Positions 25,450 through 40,400 of a stretch of DNA of 64,000 bases are shown piece after piece (positions within the stretch are counted from its first letter, which is position 1; each line of letters begins with the position of its first letter). A model generated the notes under the pieces. It was given only the letters and a program-made list of their open reading frames with translations, was not told the DNA's origin and searched no databases. This stretch comes from Cristatella mucedo (lineage: Eukaryota; Bryozoa; Phylactolaemata; Cristatellidae): contig WPIO01000011.1 in NCBI GenBank assembly GCA_009760855.2, positions 415,501 to 479,500 of the forward strand. The letters are read 5' to 3'. A program made the translations under genes and the position numbers.

Positions 25450-28400
25450 GAGAGAGAGATAATTCATTTTTATAGCGCCCCGAGTGAACTTAATCTCTAC
25501 ATCTCTATTCAGGTGCTTCACATATACCTAGGAGTTCGAACCCACGACCTCTGCCAGACCATTCGATTCGGGCGAGTACCTAAACCGCTAGGCCTGACCG
25601 TCTCGTCTTTTGATTGAGGTCTTCAATTTGGGGAGCTGCCCCTTAGTGTCTCTTTATGAGCTCACTCTTTGAATTATATTTACTTCTGGGTCCTTTCGTA
25701 AGGATAGGTTGATAAGAGCCAGAGAAAGAGTGTTATAGTGTGCTGGCTGTAAGAGTTGGAGAGAACATACCTTAGTGATGGCAAGTAGGCTATAGACTGC
25801 AGGCACGAGGTCTGGTATATTCGTGATAGCCCGTGGGCACTTTTGTGTAACCTGAGGCATGTTTGTGCTAACGGCTGTCGCCGTTTGGGAAAATACATTG
25901 TCATCGTGTTTCGGTAACCGAAAAATTACGGCAGGCTTTATTTATCTTGCAAGCTCTTTCGGCCGCTGCTGCTGCGGTCTGCAGGCAATGCTCTCGAATA
26001 TTGCCATTTCGGCGATGACCAAAAGTCATAAGTTGGCTTCTCATAATTTCTTCATAAATTCTTCATAAGTTGGCTTCTCATCTTTCGGCCGGGGCTTGAG
26101 GTCAGTGGCGTGATAACTTCGGCCGGGCGAAATAATCCATAGATCTTCTTGGAGTGATGCACCCTCAAAACTCTTACTTGAATGCTTGCTACTACCACCA
26201 CGATCTCTCCACTTCGGCCCTCGAAATGCTAACCGTACAATTTCAGGACGTGAATTGTGAAAATAGTTACTAACATGAGAGCGATTAGCAATAAATTGGG
26301 AGGAAGACCGGTAAGAATAGAATCTGTAAGGTAACAGACACGGTTCCCCAAAGTCAAATGGAGAAAAACTGGCTAAGCTCTCACCAATCTGTGGTCTGAG
26401 ATGGCACGAACAACGGTGAATTTTAAAAAGACAGAAGTGGCAGTCAGGTTGGACGTGAGACAAGCGGACGGAGCAGAATGTTTAGGGAGCGACGGGACCA
26501 ACTATCGGAATCGGAGGGAAAACCTAGCCATTTCGGGAACCACTGGAGCTGTGTCGCGCTTAGATTTGTCTTTCCCATACTGAAATGACTACCTATTGTG
26601 ATGAATCTTAAAGGTGGCGACTACCTGAGCGAGTACTCTCAGTATACATGTCGACCTATGGAGACTACGTGACAAGCACTCGCTATTACAACCTTGAAGG
26701 TTTCCGAATGGAACTTTGATATGGAGTTACCTGTATTCCCTCTCTAGTGTCACCTTTTTAAGTCAGACATGACTGTGATTCTCTCAGGCTTAACTCCGGG
26801 TAGACATGAATATATTTCATTCACCTGGTTAATTCGCTTTTCAAACAATTAGCTGGTGGCATTTGTGTGTGTACCTACAAACCCAGGTGCTTGGCAAATT
26901 TAGCTTAGTTTTCGGCCAACTCCCCAAACACCATACTCTATCCCTGTATTTGCTCATAACCCCAAGTTTTTCTAGCCTCAGAGATGTTTAGCCTTTGCAG
27001 TAGTCCCATCGTCCGAACAGATTTTTTACCCAGCCAATCCTCCCCTCCCACAGATCCACACCCCAGGTTGCTCCAGGCATCATTGTTACAAGCCAAAGAG
27101 AAACGAGCATTAATTGCTAATAGTTCAAAGAGGCACACCCAAGCTCACAATAGAGCCACTGCACCAACGCTAAGCTCTATCACTTTGTAAGTGTTCAAAG
27201 TGCCTAGAAATAGATTGAGTTCTCTGAGGGCGCTTTATCAACTGCATTATTATTATATTTATTATTAATTGTGCAGCCGAAACACATGCCTGAATAAGTA
27301 GCCAAGCTTGTTTGAGATGAAAAGCTTACATGCTTAATTATATTATATTATATTATATTATATTATATTATATTACTAGGCTTAAGTACTCTCAGCAACG
27401 TGCTTTAAATTCTCTAAATGTATTGATCACATCGTGATATACAGATAGGCAGTAAAACTGGCGTGCCATTTTTAAATATTGCGGCTAGAAGTTAATTTGA
27501 AAACAAAATGTCAGATGCTGAAGTTTTAAAATTAGATAGATTACTTACGCACCATTAAAATCTTGGTTTTCTGTTTAACAGCTGTTTTACTAACCAGAAA
27601 TAGGTTCCCTATAATTTTACTTTAGCCTATATAGCTTTCTTAGCCGTAATGTCTCACGACTTGCCCCTTTAAAGTTAGGTGTTATTTAAAAATAGCTGGT
27701 TCCGTAGAAGTATATAGGTAGGTATTTTTCAATAAAGCGAGTTATTTGTGACGACTTTAGTAAAGAAGTTTACATTTATCAATTTAAAATCGACAACTGT
27801 GGAATTTCTGTATGTTGCTTCGCATTTAATATTAAAAAGACAGTAATCTGATCGTTCACGTTTTTTGCAGTTATTCATTAATCGCAAAATAATAATTTTT
27901 AATTAAGCAATTCTTCGAGATATTAGAAAATCCTGAAAAATAATTTGAAAAATTATCACTAGTGTGTATTGTCTCATCGCGTGCATGTTGCCTCTAACCA
28001 TGTTTGCATGATAACCCTGTGCACGTCCCCTCTAACCATGCTATGGTTGTTGACAACGTGCAAGCCACTAATAACCATTGGATCATGCTTTCTTTACATC
28101 CATGTAAAGTACCTAGACATAGATTAAGTTCTCTGGTGGCGCTATAACAGTTTGTTTGTCTTTTTGTTTGTATTCAATAACGGCTCAGAAGCCTTTATGG
28201 GTATCACCACCACTGGCAGTGAGTGACAAAGGATTGCATGGTGAAGAACCCACACCCATGACTTAGGTCATGAAGTGCTTGCGAAATACCACCAAGGCAA
28301 AGACAACAGGGCTACACTGAGTGGATGAAGTGTTTTTTAGAACGACATTTGTTTTCAGACAGCTTAATTGCATGTGTATTGAACTTGAAGTTTATGGCTA

Positions 28401-31400
28401 TGCAATTTTTAGCTATGAAACTGGTAACACCAAATAACAATTATTTAAGAGTATGTGTATTTGTATGAGCAGTTACACAGCCAAAGTTCGAGTCTACAAT
28501 ACTGTTTTGCAATACTGCATGGCTGTGTATTAGCATCCCCAAGAACCCCCGCAAAGACTGATCCTAGCCCGGAGAATTTCAAAGAATATTACTGAGTTCT
28601 CCATCTTTGGCTTCAGCAAACGTAATATGTGCACAGGGTACAGCGGCCCAGCACAGTTTTGAGTACCGTTTGTTCATTTGAACTCTGGATTAGTTATTCA
28701 AGACTGATTTAACTTGAGTTATAATCATTGCATGACAAATTTTACACAGGCTAGCTGGTAGTTAACTATCTCAAATTGGCATTAATTGAAAATCCAGCCT
28801 TGATAACTGGCAGCACGACACGGAAGCTGCCAAGCTGCAGCTCAGCTTTTAGAGCTTAAAATGTCGCAGTTGAGTCCGATAACGCTGTTAAAAGAAATTT
28901 GCATGTTTTACAACTTGTATATTCGGATATTCTGGCTCTAGATCATTGAAACATGGTTTGGAGAGCTTAAAAGTTAACTAAGGAAGCAGTTTATAATTCT
29001 GCCGGGGATTACCCAAAAAGCCGCCGTAACTCATGAGCCAGATGAGATTAACGAAATTATTTGTCCAAAGTATCCAAGCTAAAAAATACTCTGCGAATAT
29101 TGCTACGATCGTTGAATCCTCGGGGAGGGCAGAAAATAAGATTTAGAATAAACTGGCACCCACTGATATGACTAGTTTAGAGACCTTGACCGGCCATTCC
29201 TCTGAAGAGCTAAACGGACCTACTCTGTAACTAGCAACCATTCTGACTTGGCATTTAAACGTATTGGTTGGAAAAAAAACATACCAATCTTCTTGTTAAA
29301 AATGGTCGTGCCTGCGTGCACGTCAATAGCGAAGCGTTTTCAGGCTTCAGCTTCATAAAACGATCACTTGAGCTTTTAAAACTTTGCTTAAATCTCTTAA
29401 AATTCGTACATCTTTTTTTGAGCTTTCTACAGCCAACATCGAGACTTTTTTGGTTTCAATACTATCCCTAATCACTGAGGACTGTTAATTCAAGATATGA
29501 TTTCAAGCTATTTGTTTTTCATTTTCTGAGTAGAGATTTTCATGTGCTGCTGACATTAGCTGCCAGTGCAATATTAAGAATGCTTTTAAGTTCCTGCATT
29601 CTGTTGAGCAGTAGCATCCAGGAATAAGTTCGGAGTTTTTAACTCTACTGCTTTAAACACAACCGTGTAAACCTAATGACAGCTTTATCCTCAGGTAATC
29701 AGAGAATGGCCAATGCACCGCGGGAAGAAGAAGAGCCGAGTGTGTACCGCACGGCTGCCAATCCTAGCTACTACTCAGGTAAGCAGCCGCTTGTTGGTAT
29801 CGTGGCAGGTGAAGCTACCGTACAGCCGGCCGCCAAATTTTTTGATTGAGGATCAGTTTGTACTTGAATTGACATAGGCCTTGAAAACCTCTCATTGTTA
29901 TAATGATAATTAAACTGATACAGTATTAGTGAATACTACGTTCGTTGTAGCTCATGAAGTCCAGCAAAATGTTATGCAATTTGTTCACGTATTTCAGAGG
30001 GCTCTATAATAATCATATTATTATTATTATATTTGCATAGCACCCTTGAGGAACATGATCTCTTTCTAGGCACTTTAAATACTCTGTAAAATAGTCATCG
30101 TCGATGTATTCGAGGTAACATGTACAAATCAAAATTCATAACACTTCTAGGGTTGACATGCAATGTATCAGCATTTGAAATATGGTTAGTGGCACCATCC
30201 ACAGTGGCACCGCACACACTTTAAAGAAGAACGCAGCCCAAGGACATATACAATTCGAGCCAAAGGGGTCGTTTTAAGAGTCTTTTAAAATATCCTAAAA
30301 GTGAGGGTGTATCATGATGTCACTCGGAAGTGAGTTCCATGCTCAAGGAGAACGGGAACTTAAGGCACAGCCTCCAAAATATTTGTAATCTGAATTTTGC
30401 ATAGATGTTTCATAAATTTGCATTATTGATGATTTGCATAGCTGTTCGATTCAAAACCGAGTGGTGCGATGACTAGTGTGGTAGGGAGTAATTCTTTCTA
30501 ATATTTATTTGGGTGCCAGTGAGTGCAGGGACTTAGAAGTAAATGACAGAGTATGCTGCTTGTTTGGGAGCCAGTGCAGGCTGGCGAGAAGTCGTATAAT
30601 GTGTCAAAAGCCACAGTTACTGCTGAAATCATAGCTTCAGATTTTTATACCAACTCTAAGTGTCTGATTTCACAGGGCGGTAGACTACCTTGATATAAGC
30701 TACAGAAGACGCTGGATAAAGTTACCAATGCATGGACTAATTTTAACATGTTAGCACTGTCTAAGCAAGGTCAATGTTAGTACTGTTATTTAGCTGACAG
30801 TAGGCAGATTGTAATAAGGGGGCCGAAGTTAATATCTAGCTAAAGGTCAGTTTGAAACAGGAAATCAATTTTTTTCGGAAAATACAGCAGCGGATGTGTT
30901 GGCACAATCTGTTTTCACCTATAAGTTTTCCAATTTCTGAATCACACTTTTTGCCCAGAACTGTTAAGCTATTTTTATTATCCTTCCATTGAATACAACT
31001 GGTTGTGATCCATGTGGGAATGATATCAACATATATTCTAAGGGAGTTGAGAGAATTTGAAGGGCTTTAGAGCCGGGATAGATTAAATCAAAGGTTCGGG
31101 TAACTTTAATCCTAATAGAAGTAAAATTATAGCTTGTGCTGGCAATCACATAAGCAAGAGTTATAGTATAAACCCAGAATAGAATCGGACCACGAACAGT
31201 GCTCTCAGGTACAATGAACTACAGTGATTCCTCCAATGATTTTTGTCAGTTCCGATTAATGCTGGCATTCAGTCACGGAGATAGGACCGGAACTATTTTA
31301 GTGTAGTGTTATTAGTGCTTTGGCAAGCTAAGAGGTGCTAGAGAAGGACTTGGTGATTTATATTACCGATCCTGCTGAAACAATCTACCTTAAGGCTGCA

Positions 31401-34400
31401 CTCCTAAGGCAATCATTGTCAATCCGAAGCAATGCTGACTTGATGGAATAATTAGCTATAAAACCAGACTGATACTTATGAGCTGAGGTTAAAGTTTTAA
31501 TATTTGGGCTCAGCTGGTGTGCCATACATCTTTACGGTGTCGTTGATAGGAATAGTAGGAGGGAGGCTAGTTGGAAACTGCTCAAGTTGTGTTGGTTTCG
31601 TGTCACTTACTTAAGTAGTGTCATGACCACAGCCTCTTTGGAAGGACTGGAAAATGATATGAGGCTAATTAAAAATGATAATGATGATTATGCATGGCAC
31701 CAGCAGATTTATGTATCTTGCAGTGCGACAATGTTAATAATAATAAAAATAATAATAATGTACTTGATCAAGTGCCCTCAGAGAAATTAATCTCTTTTTA
31801 AGCGCTTTACATTTGCTGCAAAGGGAAATGCACTTAAATGGTAAGTAAAATCATGCTTGAAAAACAAACAAAATGAATAAAATGGTTAGGGGTGACATGC
31901 ATAGGGTCAGCATGCACATGTGGTTAGTGGCAGCATGCACAGTGTCAGCACGCATAAGCACGTGAAGGACGAATCATAGAGACCCACTAAATGCTGTCCT
32001 AAATAGGTGTGTTTTTAAGTTCCTTTTCAATGTGGTCAGGTCAGGGGATGTTCTGACGCAGGTCGGGAGGGACTTCCAGGCTTCGGGAGCCTACGAACTA
32101 AATGCACGGTCTCCAAAGGATTTGAGGTTTGTAGGAGGTATTTCTAGACTGTTGGATTCCGAAAAGCTGGTGGTACGATGCTTGGCCTGATGGGGGAGTA
32201 TGTCGGAGAGATTGGCTGGAGAGTATATCGGAGAGATAGGCTGGAGCCATAGAATGAAGGGACCTGAAAGTGAGCGACAAGACTTTGAAGTCAATCCGTT
32301 GCTTGACTGATAGGACCTAGGTGACTAGTTGTCTTACTTGATTGGGCTGTAAACATGAGGTTGTGAACACTCTTGGCCTCGTGTAATGTAGACAATAATG
32401 TGCTGCACAGACTTGAAAACAATAGCAGGGCAAAATAGTTTGCTCACATTATGTGCCTCAACGTATTTCATTATTATTCAACTGCCGTAGTTCAAATTGC
32501 TATTGCTATTTCGTAAAAATCTAAAGTACACTGCTAGCCATGTCGAGCAGGTGAATACCTCGAAATTGCAATAGAGGGAATTCCGATAGGGTTTTTTGTA
32601 TACTAACTTTCCAACTAATGATATGCTTAAATAATGTATTCATATATTGTTTGATTCTTGTTCATTCATTTGGTTACGCATTACCCTTTAGTTAAATCAC
32701 AAGTACGTAGCCAGGTTTAAAAAGCACGGCGTGGCTAAATTTAATTTCCTTAATGGGAAGTTCGACTGTAGTAGGCGTTAATTTCTGCACCAAATGGAAT
32801 TTACCACCCAAAGCTGGCTGATATTTTGCAAAGACGGAGAGAAAGATTGATATGGAAATTGGAACAAAGAACAAAAGTAGCATGTGCTATCGTTTATGTA
32901 ACGTAGCTGCCGCTTTCACCACCTTATGACCTGCAAGCGTCATGGCCACATATAGCACTAAGGCTCAGCCAAATATGACTTTATTATCAAAGAAAGATTT
33001 AATACCAGTAAGTCAATGAATTTGGCAAACTCGTGAAAATATGCAGGACACTTGGCTCTATGTTTCCAAAACCAAAAACACAATATAACAAAATTTGACG
33101 TCTCAAACTGTTGACTGGCATCACGATCACATTTCAGTGGTCTTCATTGGTAGACAAACTTAGTCCTGCTATAACCGAATTTGTTTTTGCTTCATTGGTA
33201 AACGGGGTCCTACCCAAGTCTTTTAAATCGGTAATCTTTGGGCCCATGCTTAAAATGCCTCGAATCAATACAGAGGTACTTGCAAACTATCGCTAAGTTT
33301 CCCTTCTCCTTTCTTGTCAGATTCTTGAACAAATTGTTGCTAAGCAGCTAGTTGAACATATTGAAAAGAATGAAATGTCAGAGTAACTTTCAATCAGAGT
33401 TCATGAGGCAGCACTCCAAGGCAACGGCTCTCCTCCGTGTTAACCATGATATTATAAGTGGCAATGGTGACGGGAATTTCACTGCCCAAGCTCTGCTGAA
33501 TCTTTCAGCTGCCTTCGACACCATTGATCACGATGTTCTAATTGATCTATTGGAAAACGCAATCGGTCTGGCAGACGATGCACTGCCTTGGCATAAATCC
33601 TACTTGTTTGATCGCGCTCATCCCATTTCGTGTGGCAGTCAGGTCTCACTCACGAGACAGATCACCTGTGGAGTTCCTCAAGGGTCCGTCCTCGGTCTCG
33701 TGCTGTTCTCCATTTACACTCAACCTCTAGGAAAAGTGATTAAGGCCCGTGGGATAGGGTATCACTTTCATGATTTTGATTACTCAGCTGTATTTATCAT
33801 TTAAACCGTCGGAATCTGCTGAGCTACTGAAAAATTTAATGCTTGCCTTGTCGACATTCGATCCTGGATGTCAGAAATTCTTGAAACTGAAATACGATAA
33901 AACTGAGCTGCTGCTCGTAGGACACCCTAAGCCTGTAGGTAGATTAAAAGGCTCGCTATTCAAATAGGTGATACTGTTGTGAGAAAATCCCCGTAAGCTG
34001 GAAATGTCGGTGTCATTTTCGAAAGCTGCCTAAATTTTAAAAACATCCGTCAGAAGACTGATTCTAGAGCTAGCCGTCACGGCCGATCCCGATCTAAGAT
34101 TAGGTAGGAGCTATCTCCCACAGTGGCTTGCAAACAGTTTACCTAGCTACTTTGTCCGGTGTCGGCTTGATTATTGTAATTCCCTTATGGCTGGGCTACT
34201 TAATAAAACAACTTGGCCACAGCAGCTAGCTAAAAATATGGCTGCAAGGCTAGTCTTCTAGTCACATGAGGTTTGAACACCTGTTTCCATTGCTAAAAAA
34301 GCTGGGATGTATACCGGTTGAGCAACTAATATAATAATAATAATGATAATGTACTTGATAAAGCGCCCTCAGAGAACTTAATCTCTTTCTATGCGCATTA

Positions 34401-37400
34401 AATTTGCCGCAAAGGGAAATGCAATTGAATTGTAAGTAAAATCATGCCTGAAAAACTAACAAAATGAATAACATGGTAAGGGGTGATATGCACAGGGTCA
34501 GCATGCAAATGTGGTTAGTGGCAGCATGCACAGTGTCAGCACGCATAAGCACATCAAGGACGAATCACAGGGACCCACTAAATGCTGTCCTAAATAGGTG
34601 TGTTTTTAAGTTCCTTTTAAATATGGTCAGGTCAGGGGATGTTCTGATGCAGGTCGGGAGAGAGATTCAGGCTTCGGGAGCATACGAACTAAATGCACGG
34701 TAACTGATACAATGCGAAGTGCTTATACCGACATACAAGGCCAGCCACGGCTTTGCTCCTTCGTATCTATTTGAACTGCTACACCGGTTTCAGCCTCTTT
34801 TTTCCCCCAGGTCCGGTATGGTCAATAAATTAGCTGTCCTATTTCTTCACTTCAATACCGTTGGAGACAGAAGCTTTAGTTTAGCTCTGCAGGTCCTTAA
34901 CTGTGGAGCTGGCATCCGCAACTCTTAGACAACGACAACTACTCTCCGGTTGCCGACTGTGGCTAATCCTTTACAGCTCTTCTGAGCTGCTACTTCCAAG
35001 CTACTCACTACCTCAACTGCCCTCCTGACTCTGCTACGCCCCCCACCCCGCTTTCTCTTTGTTGAGAGAGATGGTCTGTTAGTTACGGAATGCCTACCGA
35101 AAGCTGCAGAGGCTTTGAGGGCTATGCAATACTGTCCTGCGTTACATGTGCATTGTCTTTATCACTTTGAGGAGTTACAGACGGTGATACATTAGGTACT
35201 ACATCACAGTTCAAGGATATATTGTGGTGAGCAGTACCACTGCTAGGAAAGCCCTGACAAACAAGAAAACTTAACCAGCTAACCCATGTATGTACTGACA
35301 AAAAGAAATTATTATTGTGTATGTTTTTATAAAGCTGTGAAGCACACACTTACGTGTGTATTTCAAATTTCACGTTGATCGGGTTACTGTTAGCATACCT
35401 GTGACATGTTTAAGACATGTGAGTGAAAGGATGACAACGGCTTAGAATGACAAACACAGCCAGGTGTTAATCCAAATAGGTCTTTATACTAAATTCCGAT
35501 ATGCATGGGAAAATTCTGGAGTGATATGTAGCTACACAAGTCCTTTATTCCAATATTTTAAACAGATCCTATTCTTATTTTTGGTGATACTACATAAGGG
35601 ATAGCAGGCATTTGACTGTCATTAAAAATGAGAACCCACCTCAAGCTATATCCAAGCGACCGCACTACGAATTGCTATGAATCCCACACTATTCAATTAG
35701 GAGATAAATCGGGATCTTAGAAATAGATTAACCTAACAAGACCCTTACGTGGCATATGCAGAAAGTATCCAGGATAGGCCTCATACGCTGCCGTCTGACC
35801 AGCCTACTGCCGGGCGGCTCACCTGCATTCTCGTATTCAGATATCAAACTACAAAAAAAATAAAATAAAACTCGAAATCGCTTCAATTTCTTTGAATATA
35901 ATTTAATCAAAGTTTTTAGACTGCCTCAAAGTAAATGACGTGCTAGTTTCATCCAAGTCACCAGGCTGACCTTCCACCATACAGAGATGGATAGGGTGTC
36001 TATGCTTGTTTCGCTCGATCTTTCCTCAGCCTTTGAGACTATCGATCACCAAGTTCTTCTAAAGCGCATCTCATCTCACCTGGACACCACTGGCACTGCT
36101 CTGCAATGATTCAGTTTCTATCTCAGTGGCAGACTCCAGAGTATCAACGTGAATGGACAAAGATCATTCAAGGTACCACTGAAATATGTGGTACCTCAGG
36201 GCCCCGTGCTAGGTCCGGTTCTATTAACGGTTTACACTCTCCCTCTAGCTGATGTGATTGCCAAGAACAATCTAGGCTTTCACTTTTAGGCGAATGACAC
36301 TCAGTTGTACCTTTGCTATGATCCCTCCCAGCCTTCGAGAACCTAGAATTCTCTCAACTCAGTTGCTGCATGTATTGTCGCCATCCTCATAAAGATGAAA
36401 GTAAATTTTCTTAAACGAAACGATGAAAAAACAAACTTAATAGTTATTGGAAAAACCAGTTTGATTCAGAAATTAGAAAGGCTGATGCTCAAAATTGGCT
36501 CTGCCAGCATATCTGCTGTTGAATCAGCTCGAAATCTAGGTGTCAGGTTCCAAGGTGACCTCTTGTTTGACGAGACATCAGCCCCACAGTGAAGTCTGCC
36601 TACTTACAGCTACATAACATTGCCAAAATTCGGGCTTGTTTAGATAAGGATATCACGTCTATGTTGGTCCATGCATTTGTGTTATCCCGTCTTGTCTTCT
36701 GTAAATCACTGCTTGCTGGCCCACTACCACGTGCTATCAGGCGATTACAGCCGGTGCAAAACTCTGCAGCTAGGTATGTCTGTCATGAGCTTCTCAGCTG
36801 CCACATTCAACACCTGCTCACCGACCTGCACTGGCTACTAGTCAAGCAACAGATCGAATTCAAGGTCTTGTTGCTCCCTCTTAGGACACTTCATTCTTCA
36901 GCTCTAGCCTATCTCTCAGATCTAATCTCCCACCAAGCCAAGCATCGTACCACCCGCCTCTCGGAATCAAACCGTTAACTGAAACATCAAATCTTTGTAG
37001 ACCATGCATTTAGTTCGTATGCTCCAAAAGCCTGGAACTCCCTCCCGAATTGCATCAGATCATCCTCTGACTTGACCACATTTAGAGTAATATAAAAGCT
37101 CACCTGTTTAGGACAGCATTTCATGGGTCCCTGCGATTCGTCCTTTATATGCTTATGTGTGCTGACACTGGGCGTGCAGCCACTAAGCACATTTGCATGC
37201 TGACCCTGTGCATGTCACCCCTAACTATTTTATTCATGGCGTTTATCAAGCATGATATTACTCACCATTTAATTGTGTTTCCGTTTGCAGCGATTGTAGA
37301 GCGCCTAGAAAGAGATTGAGTTCTATTGGGCGCTTCATCATGTGTATTATTACTATTATTATCATTACAATCACGGTCGTAGCCTAGTGTGTTCCCGCCG

Positions 37401-40400
37401 ATACAGGGACCGGATCAACTTTCCTTCGATTCAGTAGGTGGAGTAAAAATATACTGTTTAGTTACACCGGCCTCTGTGGCTACAATTTATCAAGACATCA
37501 TCCCTAACAATTTCTTAAAAAGCCTGGATTAGACACAGAGGTCCCAGCAAACTATCGTCTAGTTTCCCTTCTTCCATTCTTATCAAAGATTCTTGAAAAA
37601 ATTGTTGCTAAGCAGCTAGTTGAACATATTGAAAATAATGGAATGTCAGAAACATTTCAATCAGGTTTCAAGAGGCAGCATTCTACCGAAACTGCTCTCC
37701 TCCGTGTTAACAATGACATTCCACGTGGCAACGACGACGGGAATGTCACTGCCCTAGCTCTGCTAGATCTGTCTGCTGCCTTCGACACCGTTGATCACGA
37801 AGTTCTGCTTGAACAACTGAGAACGACGATCGGTCTGGCAGACGAAGCACTGGCGTGGTTTAAATCATACTTGTCTGATCGTGTTCAATCCGTGTCGTGT
37901 GGGGGCCAGGTCTCAGACATGAGAAGGGTCACCTGTGGCGTCCCTCAAGGGTCTGTACTTGGTTCCTTGCTGTTCTCCATCTATACGCAACCTCTGGGAA
38001 AAGTGATTAAGGCCCATGGAATAGGATATCACTTCTATGCTGACGATACTAGTTGTATTTTTCATTTAAACCGTCGGAATCTGCTGCAGCAACTGAGAAA
38101 CTGAATGCTTGCCTTGCCGATATTCGATCCTGGATGTCGGAAAACTTCCTGAAATTAAATGACATGAAAACCGAACTGCTTCTCATAGGACACCCTAAGC
38201 GTGTGGCTGGATTAAAAGGCTTTGCTGTTCTAATAGGTGATGCTATTGTGCGACCTTCACCACGTGCTCGTAATCCAGGTGTCGTGTTCGACAGCTGCCT
38301 CAATTTCAAAAGCTTCGTTCAGAAGACTGCCTCTACAGCTAGCCATCACATCCGATCCCTATCCAAGATTAGAAGCTGTCTCCCACAGTGGCTTGTAAAA
38401 AATTTAACTAGCTCTTTAGTTCTGTCTCGACTTGATTATTGTAATTCCCTTTTGGCTGGGCTACCAAAGAAAGCTATTATGCCATTATAGCGGACTATGA
38501 ATATGGCTGCAAGGCTGGTCTTCAAGTCCCAGCGGTTTGGGCACGTGTCACCTTTGCTGAAAGAGCTAGGAAGGTTGCCGGTTGAGCAAAGGATATGGAG
38601 CAAAGTTCTTAGGCTGACCCACAAGGCCCGCCACGGCTTGGCTCCTTCGTACCTAGCTGAACTGCTACATCAGTTTCAGCCTGTTCGCGCCCTCAGGTCC
38701 TGTGTGGACAATAAATTAGCTGTCCCATTCCTTTGCTTAAAGACAGTTAGCGACAGAAGCTTTAGCTCTGCAGGTCCTAGACTGTGGAACTCGCCTCCAC
38801 AATTCTTACGCAACGACATCTACTCTCCACTGCCGACTATGGCACATCTTTTTCAGTGGTCCTGAACTGCTACTTCCAAGCTACTCACTACTTCAACTGT
38901 TCTCCTAACTCTGCTATGCTTCCCACTTTCTCTTTGTTGCGCGAGACGAAGTCTGTTGGCTACCGAATGCGTACAGAAAGCCGCTTAGGCTGTGAGTGGG
39001 CTATACAAAACTCTCCTGTGTAACGCCCACATGGTCTTTATGGCTTTGTGGAGTTACTGACGGAGATACATTACATTACATTAACAATAGTTACCAATCG
39101 ATTGCCACCTCCGATTTCTAAGCCAATGTAAACATATTTGTGGCAAGTAAATGAGGAGTTGGGACCATTGCTGGCCATTTTTCGGACGTTGCTCTTTCTT
39201 TGGATGCAGGGCTAGCCCCTGGGCGATCTCTTTTAAGCTAGTATCGCTTATATGTTCGCTTATAACTACCATTCCGAAGTTTAATCTTGGGGGCAGGGGC
39301 GCGTAATTTTGTATTTAAAGTTCTATAATTTTCAAAGAGATTTTCTCCGGGTCCGTTTAGGGCTGACAAACTTATATTTACAATTCAGCAGAAAACGACA
39401 GATTGGGCCCTTATTTTTCAAAGAAAACTATTTTGTAGAGCTTGATGTACTACTTCCGGTTTAAATAGGTCTATCATAACAATTCTGTTGACCGTGTTTC
39501 AGTCATCTGAAAACCATTAAAAACTGGGATTGCATTTGTAACTAGTTTATCTTATCTTAAAAAAAATATAAAATTATTAACCATTCTTGGGATAATAAGA
39601 AGCTAACCACTTTGTTACTTGGTAGTACTTTTATTGTCTCTGCTATAGTTAGAATATTATTTGTGTTTTTGGGCCAAGATAAAATTTTGACTTTAATTTA
39701 TGAAAGTTGATTTTTTCAAAAGTTAGAACCATTGGATGAGCCCAAAATGATTAGGCGTTTAGTACAGATGCCATGTAGCAATAGGCAATTAGATGCCGTA
39801 GCATCTCTTAAAATTGCATTTCAATAACATGGATCATTAGCATGTTCTAATGCACGGCAGACTGAATACGGAACTTGTTTAAGCCCAACCAAATGTCCTC
39901 AATATGTATTACCAATTCTTTCAGCTTACACAAAACAGGTTTCACCTGAATTGTATTTCGGTAGTATCAAATCTACCATTTAACTAATTTCCTCTATAAA
40001 AACACGTTCGAATTAGTTAGCAGCAAAAAAATCGTGTACTATTGTTCTTATTATACATAACAAAGTATGCTTGAAACAATTCAGCTGTAGCATCCATGCC
40101 TGCCCTAAGTAGCATGCAGTTGCATAAATGTACGGAAATCTTGAAGATCAATTTCACTCGGTCTTTTGTAGACCAGTGGTAAATTAGAGTTAACCCAGAT
40201 ACACGTGGCATCCAGCAAATCAAAGGTGGTCCGATGCTCCAAATTTAGACCAGGTTTCCTGATTCAACCAGTGCTGCACTGGGGATCAGGGTTGAACCAT
40301 TAGGGGCAGCATCTGACTGTAAGGCGGATTCAGCCGAGAACTTCAGCATTCACTCTGACAACCTCAACAACTACCGGGCCGGCTCATTTCTAAATTTTCT

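Larger units (their letters stand above)
23207..29694. other. Receptor intron, about 6.5 kb
   Basis: Contains the SINE-1 cluster and palindrome, LINE A tails and the minus-strand ORF at 26041. Stretches 25.6-26.0, 26.5-27.2 and 28.3-29.7 kb have no recognised content. Confidence 0.5.

Noticed and set aside
25140-25617. Frames of 107-144 codons rich in Tyr-Ile, Thr-His and Cys-Val on both strands
   Set aside because: They are translations of CA, TA and GT microsatellites plus SINE-1 arms.
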